From: CAZOSF01 sp964582415
GTDB taxonomy: Bacteria > Bacteroidota > Bacteroidia > Flavobacteriales > Flavobacteriaceae
DNA length: 64,000 nt
NCBI GenBank assembly: GCA_964582415.1
Contig: CAZOSF010000003.1
Span: forward strand, 1-64,000
Reading direction: 5' to 3'
A program made the position numbers and the translations under genes. A model generated the notes under the pieces. The model made no database searches, had not been told where the DNA came from, and worked only from the letters and a program-made list of their open reading frames with translations. Of this stretch, positions 47,926 to 56,474 are shown in pieces (the stretch's first letter is position 1; each line of letters opens with the position of its first letter).

Positions 47926-48873
47926 GTGAAAAAAGATGTGGTAACTGTATCTTTGCCAACCATAAATAAGCAGGCGCATTTGTCTAGGTCATCTTCAGCA
48001 ACAGCAAAAACTTCTTTCATAGGGGTTTTTACAGAAATCACAAAGGTGCGATTGTCCATCAGTGTGGTTTTTTCCTCATTGGCAGGGTACCTGTTGGGCG
48101 CCGATACGGTTCAAATCAAAACCTTCGTCTTACTAGCCATTGGCGGATATTGTATGGTGGGAGCCTCCAATGTGTTCAACCAAATAATCGAAAAAGATTT
48201 AGATGCATTGATGGTACGCACGCAAAACCGTCCGTTGCCCGCTGGAAGGATTGGTAAGAAACCGGCCTTTGTGCTGGGGAGTTTCCTAACCCTTTTAGGA
48301 ATAGGAATCTTATATATCATCAATCCTCAAACGGCCATGTTCGGGGCCATATCCATCTTTATGTATGTGAGCCTCTATACTCCATTAAAAACCAAAACGC
48401 CCCTTTCGGTTTTCGTTGGGGCCTTTCCCGGAGCCATTCCTTTTATGTTGGGTTGGGTGGCAGCCACAGACAATTTTGGAATTGAACCGGGGGCACTTTT
48501 CATGATACAATTCTTTTGGCAGTTCCCTCATTTTTGGGCCATTGGATGGTTCCTTTTTGAGGATTATAAAAAGGCAGGATTTTTTATGCTACCTACTGGA
48601 AAGCGAGATAAAGGTACTGCTATACAAGTTGTCCTATACGCAATTTGGACGGTCTTGGCTTCGCTCATCCCGGCATTCCACGTTACTGGAACCTTGAAGC
48701 TAAGTTTGGTGGCGTCCATCATCATGGCGGGATTGGGAGCTTGGCTGATTTATTATGCCTGGCGTCTATATAAAATTCAAACGGATAAAGCTGCGCGACA
48801 ATTGATGTTGGTAAGTGTTAGTTATATCACTTTGTTGCAAATTATTTTTGTGGTCGATAAATTTTTACGATGA
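47926..48873 (+). CDS. ctaB: Protoheme IX farnesyltransferase (heme O synthase)
   Basis: 315 residues, polytopic UbiA-family enzyme. Adds a farnesyl chain to heme b, making heme o, the precursor of heme a for the oxidase. The prenyl-diphosphate motif NQIIEKDLDALMVRTQNRP is complete, and the second region YTPLKTKTPLSVFVGAFPGA is present. Start is GTG at 47926 with a hydrophilic N-terminal extension of about 30 residues. The stop overlaps the start of the next gene by four bases (ATGA). First gene of the second respiratory locus. Confidence 0.95.
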   Translation: MKKDVVTVSLPTINKQAHLSRSSSATAKTSFIGVFTEITKVRLSISVVFSSLAGYLLGADTVQIKTFVLLAIGGYCMVGASNVFNQIIEKDLDALMVRTQNRPLPAGRIGKKPAFVLGSFLTLLGIGILYIINPQTAMFGAISIFMYVSLYTPLKTKTPLSVFVGAFPGAIPFMLGWVAATDNFGIEPGALFMIQFFWQFPHFWAIGWFLFEDYKKAGFFMLPTGKRDKGTAIQVVLYAIWTVLASLIPAFHVTGTLKLSLVASIIMAGLGAWLIYYAWRLYKIQTDKAARQLMLVSVSYITLLQIIFVVDKFLR

Positions 48874-49457
48874 TGGAAAATACCTTCGGAACCGAGGAAA
48901 TGAAAAGAAAAAGAGCCAAAAAAATGATGCTTTGGTTCGGAATTGTGAGCTTGGGAATGAGTTTTGCAGGGTTAACGAGTGCCTATGTGGTAAGTAAAGA
49001 ACGCCCCGATTGGTTGGAACAATTGGAACTGCCCTCCGCATTTCTGTATAGTTTAACGGTCATCATAATCAGCAGTGTTACCATGGAATGGGCTCGAAGA
49101 GCGATTGTGAAAGGAAATTCAACGCAAGGGATGATGGGGTTGGTGCTTACTTTCCTTCTTGGAGTGGTTTTTATCTATCTTCAGTACCAAGGTTTTTCTC
49201 AAATCTATAATGAATTTGGCTATGCTTTTACAGGGGAAACCAGTAATGTAGCTTATTCCTACATCTTCCTGATTGTACTTGTTCATATCTTACACGTTTT
49301 TGCGGCCTTGATCAGTTTGTTGGTCGTAATTTATAATCATTATAAACAATCATATTCCAACGGAAAGACCCTCGGCCTTGAGTTGGCCACTACTTTCTGG
49401 CATTTCGTAGATATTCTGTGGATTTACCTCTTTTTGTTTTTCTATTTCGTCAGATAA
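48870..49457 (+). CDS. Heme-copper oxidase subunit III, short form
   Basis: 195 residues with five predicted helices, the core of a subunit III. Seen: basic N-terminus (KRKRAKKMMLWFGIVSLGMSF) entering helix 1, RPDWLEQLELPSAF, and ELATTFWHFVDILWIYLFLF, the subunit III hallmark at the end. Overlaps ctaB by four bases. A longer subunit III (cox3) follows at once, so the oxidase locus encodes two subunit III-type proteins in tandem. Confidence 0.9.
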   Translation: MMENTFGTEEMKRKRAKKMMLWFGIVSLGMSFAGLTSAYVVSKERPDWLEQLELPSAFLYSLTVIIISSVTMEWARRAIVKGNSTQGMMGLVLTFLLGVVFIYLQYQGFSQIYNEFGYAFTGETSNVAYSYIFLIVLVHILHVFAALISLLVVIYNHYKQSYSNGKTLGLELATTFWHFVDILWIYLFLFFYFVR

Positions 49458-49467
49458 AAAATATATT

Positions 49468-49475
49468 TATTTTTG
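49468..49475 (+). promoter_or_regulatory. Candidate internal -7 element before the long subunit III gene
   Basis: TATTTTTG fits TAnnTTTG, 25 bases before the ATG at 49500 and just after the previous stop codon. It may allow separate expression of cox3-cox4. Confidence 0.45.
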
Positions 49476-49499
49476 CACACAATAAACCAATCTCTTAAT

Positions 49500-50483
49500 A
49501 TGGAAGCTACTGTTGCGAAAACAGGGACCGAAGGAAAAGTCTGGGGCGGAGGAGCCCGTCCACTCAATGCCAGTTATGGTAAATTGATGATGTGGTTTTT
49601 CATTGTTTCGGATGCCTTGACCTTCTCTGGCTTTATTGCCTCGTACGGATTCTCCCGATTTAAATTTATAGACGCATGGCCAATTGCCGATGAGGTGTTT
49701 ACCCACGTGCCCTTTTTACATGGTGTTCCTGCACCGATGTACTACGTGGCTTTCATGACTTTAGTCCTGATTTTTTCATCTGTGACAATGGTATTGGCGG
49801 TAGATGCAGGTCATAAAATGCAACGCACTAAAGTAGCATGGTATATGTTCTTTACGATCATCGGTGGTGCTGTGTTCGTTGGTTCCCAAGCCTGGGAATG
49901 GGCAACCTTTATCAAAGGGGATTACGGTGCTGTGGAAACGAAAGGTGGTAAAATCCTTCAATTTTTAAATACTGAAGGAGAACGCGTAGCCCTCCGTGAT
50001 TTTGCAAAGCCACTTCCAACAGATAGAGAAGTGCATGAAAAGAAAAATGGAATTTGGTACATGCAGGAATCCGTAACACCTACTTCAGTAAGTTTCGAAG
50101 AAGTAAAGGCGGGGTTCTTAGCCGACGATAACCTTTTGATTCGTACTCAATATCTTAATGAGCACGGGCACCATATTGTTCTGTCAAGAGAGGAATCGAT
50201 TGCGAAACTTGAGAAAGATGGTAAATTGGTAGTGGAAGGCGCTAACCTTCGTCACAACGAATATGGTCATCCACTCTTTGCCGACTTCTTTTTCTTTATA
50301 ACCGGATTCCACGGATTCCACGTATTCTCCGGAGTAGTGATCAACGTGATCATTTTCTTCAATGTAATTTTAGGAACCTACGAACGCCGTAAGAGTTACG
50401 AAATGGTAGAGAAAGTTGGACTCTATTGGCACTTTGTAGATTTGGTTTGGGTTTTTGTATTTACCTTCTTCTATCTTGTTTAA
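49500..50483 (+). CDS. coxC: Cytochrome c oxidase subunit III, long form
   Basis: 327 residues from MEATVAKTGTEGK; an upstream in-frame ATG at 49473 overlaps the promoter-like element and is unlikely. Five helices. Motifs: LNASYGKLMMWFFIVSDALTF at the start, SQAWEWATFI in the middle, and ITGFHGFHVFSGVVIN and VGLYWHFVDLVWVFVFTFFY at the end. A hydrophilic insert of about 105 residues (about 145-250) separates the third and fourth helix. It supports the catalytic subunit CoxA encoded at 22183. Eighteen bases before subunit IV. Confidence 0.94.
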   Translation: MEATVAKTGTEGKVWGGGARPLNASYGKLMMWFFIVSDALTFSGFIASYGFSRFKFIDAWPIADEVFTHVPFLHGVPAPMYYVAFMTLVLIFSSVTMVLAVDAGHKMQRTKVAWYMFFTIIGGAVFVGSQAWEWATFIKGDYGAVETKGGKILQFLNTEGERVALRDFAKPLPTDREVHEKKNGIWYMQESVTPTSVSFEEVKAGFLADDNLLIRTQYLNEHGHHIVLSREESIAKLEKDGKLVVEGANLRHNEYGHPLFADFFFFITGFHGFHVFSGVVINVIIFFNVILGTYERRKSYEMVEKVGLYWHFVDLVWVFVFTFFYLV

Positions 50484-50501
50484 TTATTGAAATAACAGCA
50501 T

Positions 50502-50885
50502 ATGGCTCACGATCATAAACTAGAAATTTTTAGAGGCGCTTGGAAATTTAAATCCAATGTGGCCAAAATCTGGGGAGTTTTTGCTTTCCTCTGTGTGGTA
50601 ACTGCAATTGAAGTGGCGTTGGGGATTATAAAACCCGAAAGCTTAACAGGAGCGCACATTCTTGCGATGAAAGCCTTAAACTGGATTTTCATCATTCTTA
50701 CCTTGGTAAAAGCCTACTACATCACTTGGGACTTCATGCACATGCGCGATGAGTGGAAATCCTTGCGTAGAGCCGTAGTTTGGACAGCGGTTTTCCTGAT
50801 TTGCTATTTGATTTTAATCCTTTTAATCGAAGGTGACTATATCTTCGAAGTTTATAAAAGTAACTATATAAAGTTCGACTTTTAA
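50502..50885 (+). CDS. Cytochrome c oxidase subunit IV
   Basis: 127 residues, three transmembrane helices with short loops. Motifs AHDHKLEIFRGAWKF and MKALNWIFIILTLVKAYYI, then WDFMHMRDEWKSLRRAV fit prokaryotic subunit IV of the COX4 pro type. A small accessory subunit. Ended by a terminator. Confidence 0.9.
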   Translation: MAHDHKLEIFRGAWKFKSNVAKIWGVFAFLCVVTAIEVALGIIKPESLTGAHILAMKALNWIFIILTLVKAYYITWDFMHMRDEWKSLRRAVVWTAVFLICYLILILLIEGDYIFEVYKSNYIKFDF

Positions 50886-50902
50886 TAGTGACGAAAGCAT
50901 AG

Positions 50903-50932
50903 AAAACCCTGTGAATTCCACAGGGTTTTTTT
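50903..50932 (+). terminator. Terminator after subunit IV
   Basis: CCCTGTG (50907-50913) / CACAGGG (50919-50925), loop AATTC, four As before and seven Ts after. Confidence 0.9.
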
Positions 50933-50957
50933 ATAGGTAATTTTAACGAATCGATAG

Positions 50958-50988
50958 TTGTTAAAGCGTTGATTGCATTGTATTTTTG
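50958..50988 (+). promoter_or_regulatory. Candidate promoter for the SCO locus
   Basis: TTG (50958-50960) and TATTTTTG (50981-50988) with a 20-base spacer, a good fit to the Bacteroidota -33/-7 pattern. The first gene starts at 51003. Confidence 0.6.
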
Positions 50989-51002
50989 CACAAATTGTTG
51001 CT

Positions 51003-51653
51003 ATGAAGACTAAGAAATATTTGGTACTGGGGATTTTGTTCGTCCTTCCGATCCTGGTCTATCTCTTCTTCGCATCAGGGGTGAACAATTTCGCAAAACT
51101 TCCCATTCTTACAGAAAACGTAGCAAGTTTGGAGTCCTTCCAATTAGAAGAAGGTGAAACCCCTAAACTCGAAGACCATATTACGGTTCTTGGGTTCTTT
51201 GGGAATAGTGTTGACGGCAAAAAGGCCAATGCCTTCAATCTAGCCCATAAAATTTATAAAAAGAATTACGAGTTTCAAGATTTTCAATTCTTGATTTTGG
51301 CAACTCCGGATCAGGCAAATGCAGTGCTTTCCCTTAAAGAGGAATTGAAGCAGATAGCCGATCCAGTGAATTATCGGTTCGCCTTTGGTACTGCAGAAGA
51401 CATCAAAACTGTTTTTGGGTCCTTGAAGACTAACTTAACCATCGATACCATGGGAGGCAGTGACTATGTTTTCTTGATCGACAAACAAGGAAACCTCCGA
51501 GGTAGGACAGACGATGAAGATGTGGGGAAATTATACGGATTCAACGCCACAGATTATGCCGAAATCAATAACAAAATGGGTGATGATGTGAAGATATTAT
51601 TGGCCGAATATCGCCTAGCCTTGAAGAAATATAAAGCAGAAAGGAAAATTTAG
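51003..51653 (+). CDS. Membrane-anchored thioredoxin-fold protein, SCO-like without cysteines
   Basis: 216 residues from MKTKKYLVLGILF; an ATG 30 bases upstream overlaps the promoter. One N-terminal anchor (about 5-24), then a periplasmic domain with VLGFFGNSVDGKKANAFNL, LILATPDQANAVLSLKEEL and YVFLIDKQGNLRGRTDDED. The last motif mirrors FFALIDQNGNIRSRMDSFG of the SCO1 neighbour, so the fold is probably SCO/thioredoxin-like. There is no Cys in the protein, so it cannot bind copper or do disulfide chemistry the SCO way. Two bases ahead of SCO1. Probably an assembly partner of the oxidase. Confidence 0.75.
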   Translation: MKTKKYLVLGILFVLPILVYLFFASGVNNFAKLPILTENVASLESFQLEEGETPKLEDHITVLGFFGNSVDGKKANAFNLAHKIYKKNYEFQDFQFLILATPDQANAVLSLKEELKQIADPVNYRFAFGTAEDIKTVFGSLKTNLTIDTMGGSDYVFLIDKQGNLRGRTDDEDVGKLYGFNATDYAEINNKMGDDVKILLAEYRLALKKYKAERKI

Positions 51654-51655
51654 CC

Positions 51656-52348
51656 ATGGGAAAGAAATCGAATTATTCATACATAGGAATTTCCTTTATT
51701 ATACTGGTTTTCGGAATACTTTTCATACCTAAAATTTTGAATCGATGGAACAATGATACCATCGTGGATCAAGACCGACATAATCTACAGCATAATGGAG
51801 TTGCAAAAGTTAGGGATATGGCTACCATCGGGGTTGTGCCCGAATTCGCCTTCGTGAATCAAAATGGAGATACTATAACTCAAAATTCATACAAAGGGAA
51901 GGTTTATGTGGTGGAGTTTTTCTTTACTACCTGTCCCTCTATATGCCCCATTATGAATCAAAACATGCTGAAAGTACAGAGGGCGTATACGGATAATAAT
52001 ATGATTGGGGTTGCCTCTTTTACCATAAATCCGGAATACGACACCCCTGAAGTATTGAAGAATTATGCGGAAAGATATGGCATATCGCACCCCAATTGGC
52101 ACCTACTCACTGGAAGTAGAGAGGAAATTTATTCGCTTGCTAATAAAGGTTTCAACCTGTATGTTGGGGAAGCACCTGAAGTAGAGGGAGGATTTGAACA
52201 CTCCGGTTTCTTTGCCCTAATCGATCAAAATGGAAATATTCGCTCTCGTATGGATTCCTTTGGGAACCCAATTATCTATTATGATGGACTGGAGAACGAA
52301 AGTGTTCAGATGCTAATCGATGATATTGGCACTTTATTAAATCAATAA
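51656..52348 (+). CDS. SCO1/SenC copper chaperone for cytochrome oxidase
   Basis: 230 residues. One N-terminal anchor (about 9-26) and a periplasmic thioredoxin-like domain. The copper/thiol motif is FTTCPSICPIM (C93, C97) with H182 in GGFEHSGFFALID, the classic SCO ligand set. It delivers copper to the CuA site of CoxB or keeps its cysteines reduced. Between the Cys-free SCO-like gene and DUF420. Confidence 0.95.
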   Translation: MGKKSNYSYIGISFIILVFGILFIPKILNRWNNDTIVDQDRHNLQHNGVAKVRDMATIGVVPEFAFVNQNGDTITQNSYKGKVYVVEFFFTTCPSICPIMNQNMLKVQRAYTDNNMIGVASFTINPEYDTPEVLKNYAERYGISHPNWHLLTGSREEIYSLANKGFNLYVGEAPEVEGGFEHSGFFALIDQNGNIRSRMDSFGNPIIYYDGLENESVQMLIDDIGTLLNQ

Positions 52349-52349
52349 T

Positions 52350-52877
52350 ATGGACAACGCAAAAAAAGAGAAAAACTATAAGATTGTTACTTGGGTGCTT
52401 TCCATAGCGGTACCTGTTGTGGTTGCCATCCTTTTTAGGGTGCGTATTCCAAATGTGGAACCATTGAACTACCTGCCACCTGTATATGCAACCATAAATG
52501 GGGTTACAGCGATATTATTGATTTTGGCCGTAATGCAAATTAGGAATGGAAACCGTTTCCTTCATGAAGTATTCATGAAATCGAGCATCTTGTTGTCCCT
52601 CCTTTTTTTGGTGATGTATGTAGCGTATCATATGACCTCCGATCCTACCCCTTATGGAGGTGAGGGGCCATTGAAATATATCTACTATTTTATCCTCATT
52701 ACCCACATACTACTATCGGTTGTGGTCATCCCGTTTGTGCTGATTACCTATACCAGGGCATTATTGGGTAAATTTCAACTTCATAAGAAAATAGCCAAGA
52801 TTACTTTTCCCATTTGGCTCTATGTAGCAGTCACCGGTGTCATAGTCTATCTCATGATTTCACCCTACTATGAATAG
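52350..52877 (+). CDS. DUF420 membrane protein
   Basis: 175 residues with about five transmembrane helices. Motifs of DUF420: VEPLNYLPPVYATINGVTAI, FLHEVFMKSSILLSLLFLV, and LGKFQLHKKIAKITFPIWLY with conserved His residues. DUF420 (CtaM-like in Gram-positives) is linked to cytochrome oxidase function or assembly. One base after SCO1, and its end overlaps the next gene by eight bases. Confidence 0.9.
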   Translation: MDNAKKEKNYKIVTWVLSIAVPVVVAILFRVRIPNVEPLNYLPPVYATINGVTAILLILAVMQIRNGNRFLHEVFMKSSILLSLLFLVMYVAYHMTSDPTPYGGEGPLKYIYYFILITHILLSVVVIPFVLITYTRALLGKFQLHKKIAKITFPIWLYVAVTGVIVYLMISPYYE

Positions 52878-53106
52878 ATCCATGAAATATCTGGTCTTTT
52901 TTATGGTTCTTCTATTTGTGGCACTTCCTGCAGACGCCCAATGTGCGATGTGCCGGGCTGTATTGGAAAGTGAGCAAGATGGAGGGGCTGCAAAAGGGAT
53001 CAATAATGGTATTGTTTATCTTATGCTCTTTCCATATTTGTTGATTGGGGGAGTAGGCTATTTTATTTACAGGATGCGCAAGAAAGCAAGGGAAGAAAAG
53101 CAATAA
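52870..53106 (+). CDS. Small membrane protein with mature N-terminal CxxC
   Basis: 78 residues. A signal peptide (YLVFFMVLLFVALPADAQ) is followed at once by CAMCRA, so the mature protein would begin Gln-Cys-Ala-Met-Cys. A single transmembrane helix (about 47-67) and a basic tail (RMRKKAREEKQ) complete it. An alternative ATG lies at 52882. The exposed Cys-x-x-Cys next to SCO1 and DUF420 suggests metal or thiol handling in oxidase assembly; this is inference. No named family recognised. Last gene of the locus. Confidence 0.8.
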   Translation: MNRSMKYLVFFMVLLFVALPADAQCAMCRAVLESEQDGGAAKGINNGIVYLMLFPYLLIGGVGYFIYRMRKKAREEKQ

Positions 53107-53245
53107 TCCTTCCGCAGGTACTGTAACATTTCATTTTTAGAGGCGTCTTATGAAGAAGGGGCACTAACCAAGTTCCAGAAGTCTTAACAAGAATTTCACA
53201 CAAAAGAATGCCAAAGGCAGTTTCTTTGTAGAAGACGTTTGTACT

Positions 53246-53953
53246 ATGATTGAAATCAAAGACTTACATAAGTCATATCAGATAGGGCACAATTCCCTTC
53301 ATGTTTTGAAAGGAATAAATTTCGAAGCGAACAAGGGGGAGATGGTAGCCATTATGGGTTCCTCGGGTTCTGGAAAATCTACCTTTCTTAATATTATAGG
53401 TATGTTGGATGAAGCTGATTCAGGTTCCTATACCTTGGACGGGAAAATCATCAAGGATCTAAATGAAAAAATTGCCGCGAAATATCGCAATCAGTTTTTA
53501 GGATTCATATTCCAGTCCTTTAACCTCATTTCTTATAAATCGGCACTAGATAATGTCGCCATGCCCTTGTACTATCAAGGGATGAAACGCTCCATTCGTA
53601 TGGATAAAGCCATGCATTATTTGGAGAAAGTTGGACTTGCCGATTGGGCCGAACACCTTCCGAGTGAGATGTCGGGAGGGCAAAAGCAAAGGGTCGCCAT
53701 AGCAAGGGCCCTTGCCAGCGAGCCCAAAGTGCTTTTGGCCGATGAGCCGACAGGGGCGCTGGATTCCACAACATCTTATGAGGTGATGGAACTTATGCAG
53801 GCCATTAACGACGAGGGGAAAACCATCCTTTGTGTAACCCACGAAGATGATATTGCCCATATGTGTAAGCGGTTGGTACACCTGAAAGACGGTGTCATCA
53901 TCGATGACAATCAAATTGCCCAAGTTAGGGCCAAAACTGAACTCCATGTTTAA
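53246..53953 (+). CDS. ABC transporter ATP-binding protein (MacB/LolD class)
   Basis: 235 residues. Walker A GSSGSGKS (38-45), Q-loop FIFQSFNLIS, signature MSGGQKQRVAIARAL, Walker B VLLADEPTGALD, and switch His in CVTHEDD. The sequence fits the LolD/MacB type 7 mechanotransmission class. It powers the two permeases encoded next. Its stop overlaps the first permease start by eight bases. Confidence 0.94.
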   Translation: MIEIKDLHKSYQIGHNSLHVLKGINFEANKGEMVAIMGSSGSGKSTFLNIIGMLDEADSGSYTLDGKIIKDLNEKIAAKYRNQFLGFIFQSFNLISYKSALDNVAMPLYYQGMKRSIRMDKAMHYLEKVGLADWAEHLPSEMSGGQKQRVAIARALASEPKVLLADEPTGALDSTTSYEVMELMQAINDEGKTILCVTHEDDIAHMCKRLVHLKDGVIIDDNQIAQVRAKTELHV

Positions 53954-55190
53954 TATAGAGCGCTGGCAAGAAATTTTTGAGACCCTCAAAAAAAACAAGT
54001 TAAGAACGTTCCTAACGGGGCTATCCGTAGCCTCAGGGATTTTCATCTTGGTGATATTGCTGGGCTTTAGTAGTGGAATTCAAAAAGGGGTGAAATCACA
54101 ATTTGAACAGGACGCAACGAACCGAATTTCTGTATGGACCGGAATGACCACCAAAGGATACAAGGGAATGAACCCTGGTCGAAGAATTCAGATGACCAAC
54201 GATGATCATCAGTCCATTAGCAACAAATACGAAGACAATATTGAATACAAGACATCCATCTACTCCATCTGGGGTGGTATTGTCACATACAAAAATCAAA
54301 CTGGTAACTACCGAGTGGAAGGGGCCTATCCCGATCAACAGTTTATCGAAAACGAAACTTTGGTTTCTGGACGATATCTCAATAAAAGCGATTTGGAGGA
54401 ATCCAGAAAAGTAGCCATAATAGGAAACCAAGTAAAATTGGACATTTTCAAGGAGGAAGATCCCATTGGGAAAAGTATTGAGGTTATGGGAATCAACTTC
54501 GTGGTGGTGGGTGTTTATTCCGATCCCGGAGGATCGAGGGAAGAAACTAGGGTGTTTATTCCCCTAACAACTGCTCAAAAGGCCTTTAATGGTGGCGATA
54601 AGGTACGCTCTTTGGCCTACACCGTAAAAATGAGTGACAATTTTGATGAAGCCGTGGCTCTTTCCACTTCTCTTTCTCAAAGTATTGAAAACGATATACG
54701 AACCACACATTTTATCGCTCCTGATGATCGCAGTGCGGTACGGGTTTGGAATACTTTGGAAGAAGCTAAAAAGATTTATACACTATTAGCAACCATTCGT
54801 GGAGTATTTTGGTTTGTTGGGATTGGCACCATCATCGCTGGTGTGGTAGGGGTTTCCAATATCATGCTGATAGTGGTAAAAGAACGTACCAAAGAAATCG
54901 GCATCCGTAAAGCCCTAGGGGCAGTTCCCTCCTCAATTGTTGGGATGATTTTGCAAGAAGCTATCTTCATAACTGCTATCGCAGGTTTTACTGGATTGTT
55001 TTTGGGAGTTGGCTTACTGGAATTGATAAGTCCGATGGTGGATAGCGATTTTATAAAGTTTCCACAAGTTGATTTTAATACCTCCATTACTACCGTGTTC
55101 ATTTTAATTTTAGCTGGGGCTCTAGCTGGTTTCATACCGGCCAGACGAGCTGCCAATATCAAACCAATTGAAGCCTTAAGAGACGAATAG
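53946..55190 (+). CDS. MacB-like ABC permease 1 (FtsX superfamily)
   Basis: 414 residues from MFNIERWQEIFETL, overlapping the ATPase gene; earlier ATGs are inside it. Four helices: one N-terminal (about 20-43), a large periplasmic MacB_PCD domain (about 45-285), then three C-terminal helices with the FtsX motif NIMLIVVKERTKEIGIRKAL and the end PARRAANIKPIEALRDE. Substrate not known. One base before the second permease. Confidence 0.93.
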   Translation: MFNIERWQEIFETLKKNKLRTFLTGLSVASGIFILVILLGFSSGIQKGVKSQFEQDATNRISVWTGMTTKGYKGMNPGRRIQMTNDDHQSISNKYEDNIEYKTSIYSIWGGIVTYKNQTGNYRVEGAYPDQQFIENETLVSGRYLNKSDLEESRKVAIIGNQVKLDIFKEEDPIGKSIEVMGINFVVVGVYSDPGGSREETRVFIPLTTAQKAFNGGDKVRSLAYTVKMSDNFDEAVALSTSLSQSIENDIRTTHFIAPDDRSAVRVWNTLEEAKKIYTLLATIRGVFWFVGIGTIIAGVVGVSNIMLIVVKERTKEIGIRKALGAVPSSIVGMILQEAIFITAIAGFTGLFLGVGLLELISPMVDSDFIKFPQVDFNTSITTVFILILAGALAGFIPARRAANIKPIEALRDE

Positions 55191-55191
55191 T

Positions 55192-56451
55192 ATGTTCAAT
55201 AAAGACAGATGGAATGAAATATTGGAGGCGATGAACGCAAATCGGTTTAGAACCATTCTTACCGCCTTTGGTGTTTTTTGGGGAATATTCATACTCGTTC
55301 TATTACTGGCGCTTACCAATGGTTTGAGAAATGGAGTGCAAGCCGATTTTGGAAATTTCGCGACAAATTCCATCTTCATGTGGTCGCAACGAACTTCCAT
55401 GCCTTATAAGGGTTTTTCCAAGGGTCGATTCTTTAACTTCAAAATACAGGATGTTCAGGTATTAAAAGATCGGATCCCAGAATTGAAATATGTTTCTCCT
55501 AGAAATCAATTGGGAGGATATAGAGGAGCCAATAATGTGACCCGAAACGAGAAAACGGGTGCCTTCGGAATTTATGGGGATTATCCAGAATATATCAAAC
55601 AAGAACCTTTAGACATTATTGCTGGCAGGTATCTCAGCTACTCTGATATCAATGAAAAGCGCAAGGTATGCGTCATTGGGACCGATGTGGTGAAAGGTCT
55701 TTATGACCAAGGTGAAGACCCAATTGGAACCTATATTAAGATTAACGGAATCAACTTTATGGTAGTTGGGACCTTTAAAAAAAGCAATAGTCAAGGAGAC
55801 CAAGAGGAGAATGCCAACACTATTTTTGTACCCTTTACCACTTTTTCTCAAGCTTTCAATTATGGTGATATTGTTGGTTGGATGGCGATCACAGCGATCG
55901 ATGAGGTTAGCATTACCGATGTAAAACCAAAAATCATGTCGATTATGCGGGAATTGCGCAGTATTCATCCCCAGGATGAACGGGCAATCGGGCATTTTGA
56001 CCTGTCTGAACAATTCGCTCGGATCATGGGATTGTTCGCTATTTTAACCTTTGTTGGGTATTTTGTTGGCGCACTGGTACTTATGTCTGGAGTTATCGGG
56101 ATTAGCAATATCATGCTTATTGTGGTAAAGGAACGAACCAAAGAGATTGGAGTACGCCGTGCTTTGGGGGCTAGTCCATGGAATATCCGCTTACAGATCC
56201 TTCAAGAATCCTTGGTGTTAACCATTATTTCAGGAATGATGGGAATTGCTTTTGCCGCCTTTTTAATTTGGGTAATGAACACCCTTTTGGAACAAACAGG
56301 GCCTGTAGAAAATTTTGCCAACCCAACGGTAGGCATAGGGGTAATTTTTATTGCCCTTCTCATATTAATTATTTCTGGAGTTTTAGCGGGATTGATACCA
56401 GCAACCCGTGCTACCCAAATGAAACCTGTAGATGCTTTACGTCTTGACTAA
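55192..56451 (+). CDS. MacB-like ABC permease 2 (FtsX superfamily)
   Basis: 419 residues, a paralogue of permease 1 with the same layout: N-terminal helix (about 18-42), periplasmic domain, and the motif NIMLIVVKERTKEIGVRRAL before the final helices, ending PATRATQMKPVDALRLD. Two different permeases with one ATPase suggest a heterodimeric membrane part. Twenty-four bases before the first membrane-fusion protein. Confidence 0.93.
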   Translation: MFNKDRWNEILEAMNANRFRTILTAFGVFWGIFILVLLLALTNGLRNGVQADFGNFATNSIFMWSQRTSMPYKGFSKGRFFNFKIQDVQVLKDRIPELKYVSPRNQLGGYRGANNVTRNEKTGAFGIYGDYPEYIKQEPLDIIAGRYLSYSDINEKRKVCVIGTDVVKGLYDQGEDPIGTYIKINGINFMVVGTFKKSNSQGDQEENANTIFVPFTTFSQAFNYGDIVGWMAITAIDEVSITDVKPKIMSIMRELRSIHPQDERAIGHFDLSEQFARIMGLFAILTFVGYFVGALVLMSGVIGISNIMLIVVKERTKEIGVRRALGASPWNIRLQILQESLVLTIISGMMGIAFAAFLIWVMNTLLEQTGPVENFANPTVGIGVIFIALLILIISGVLAGLIPATRATQMKPVDALRLD

Positions 56452-56474
56452 AACCATATAATCAATCAATTACA

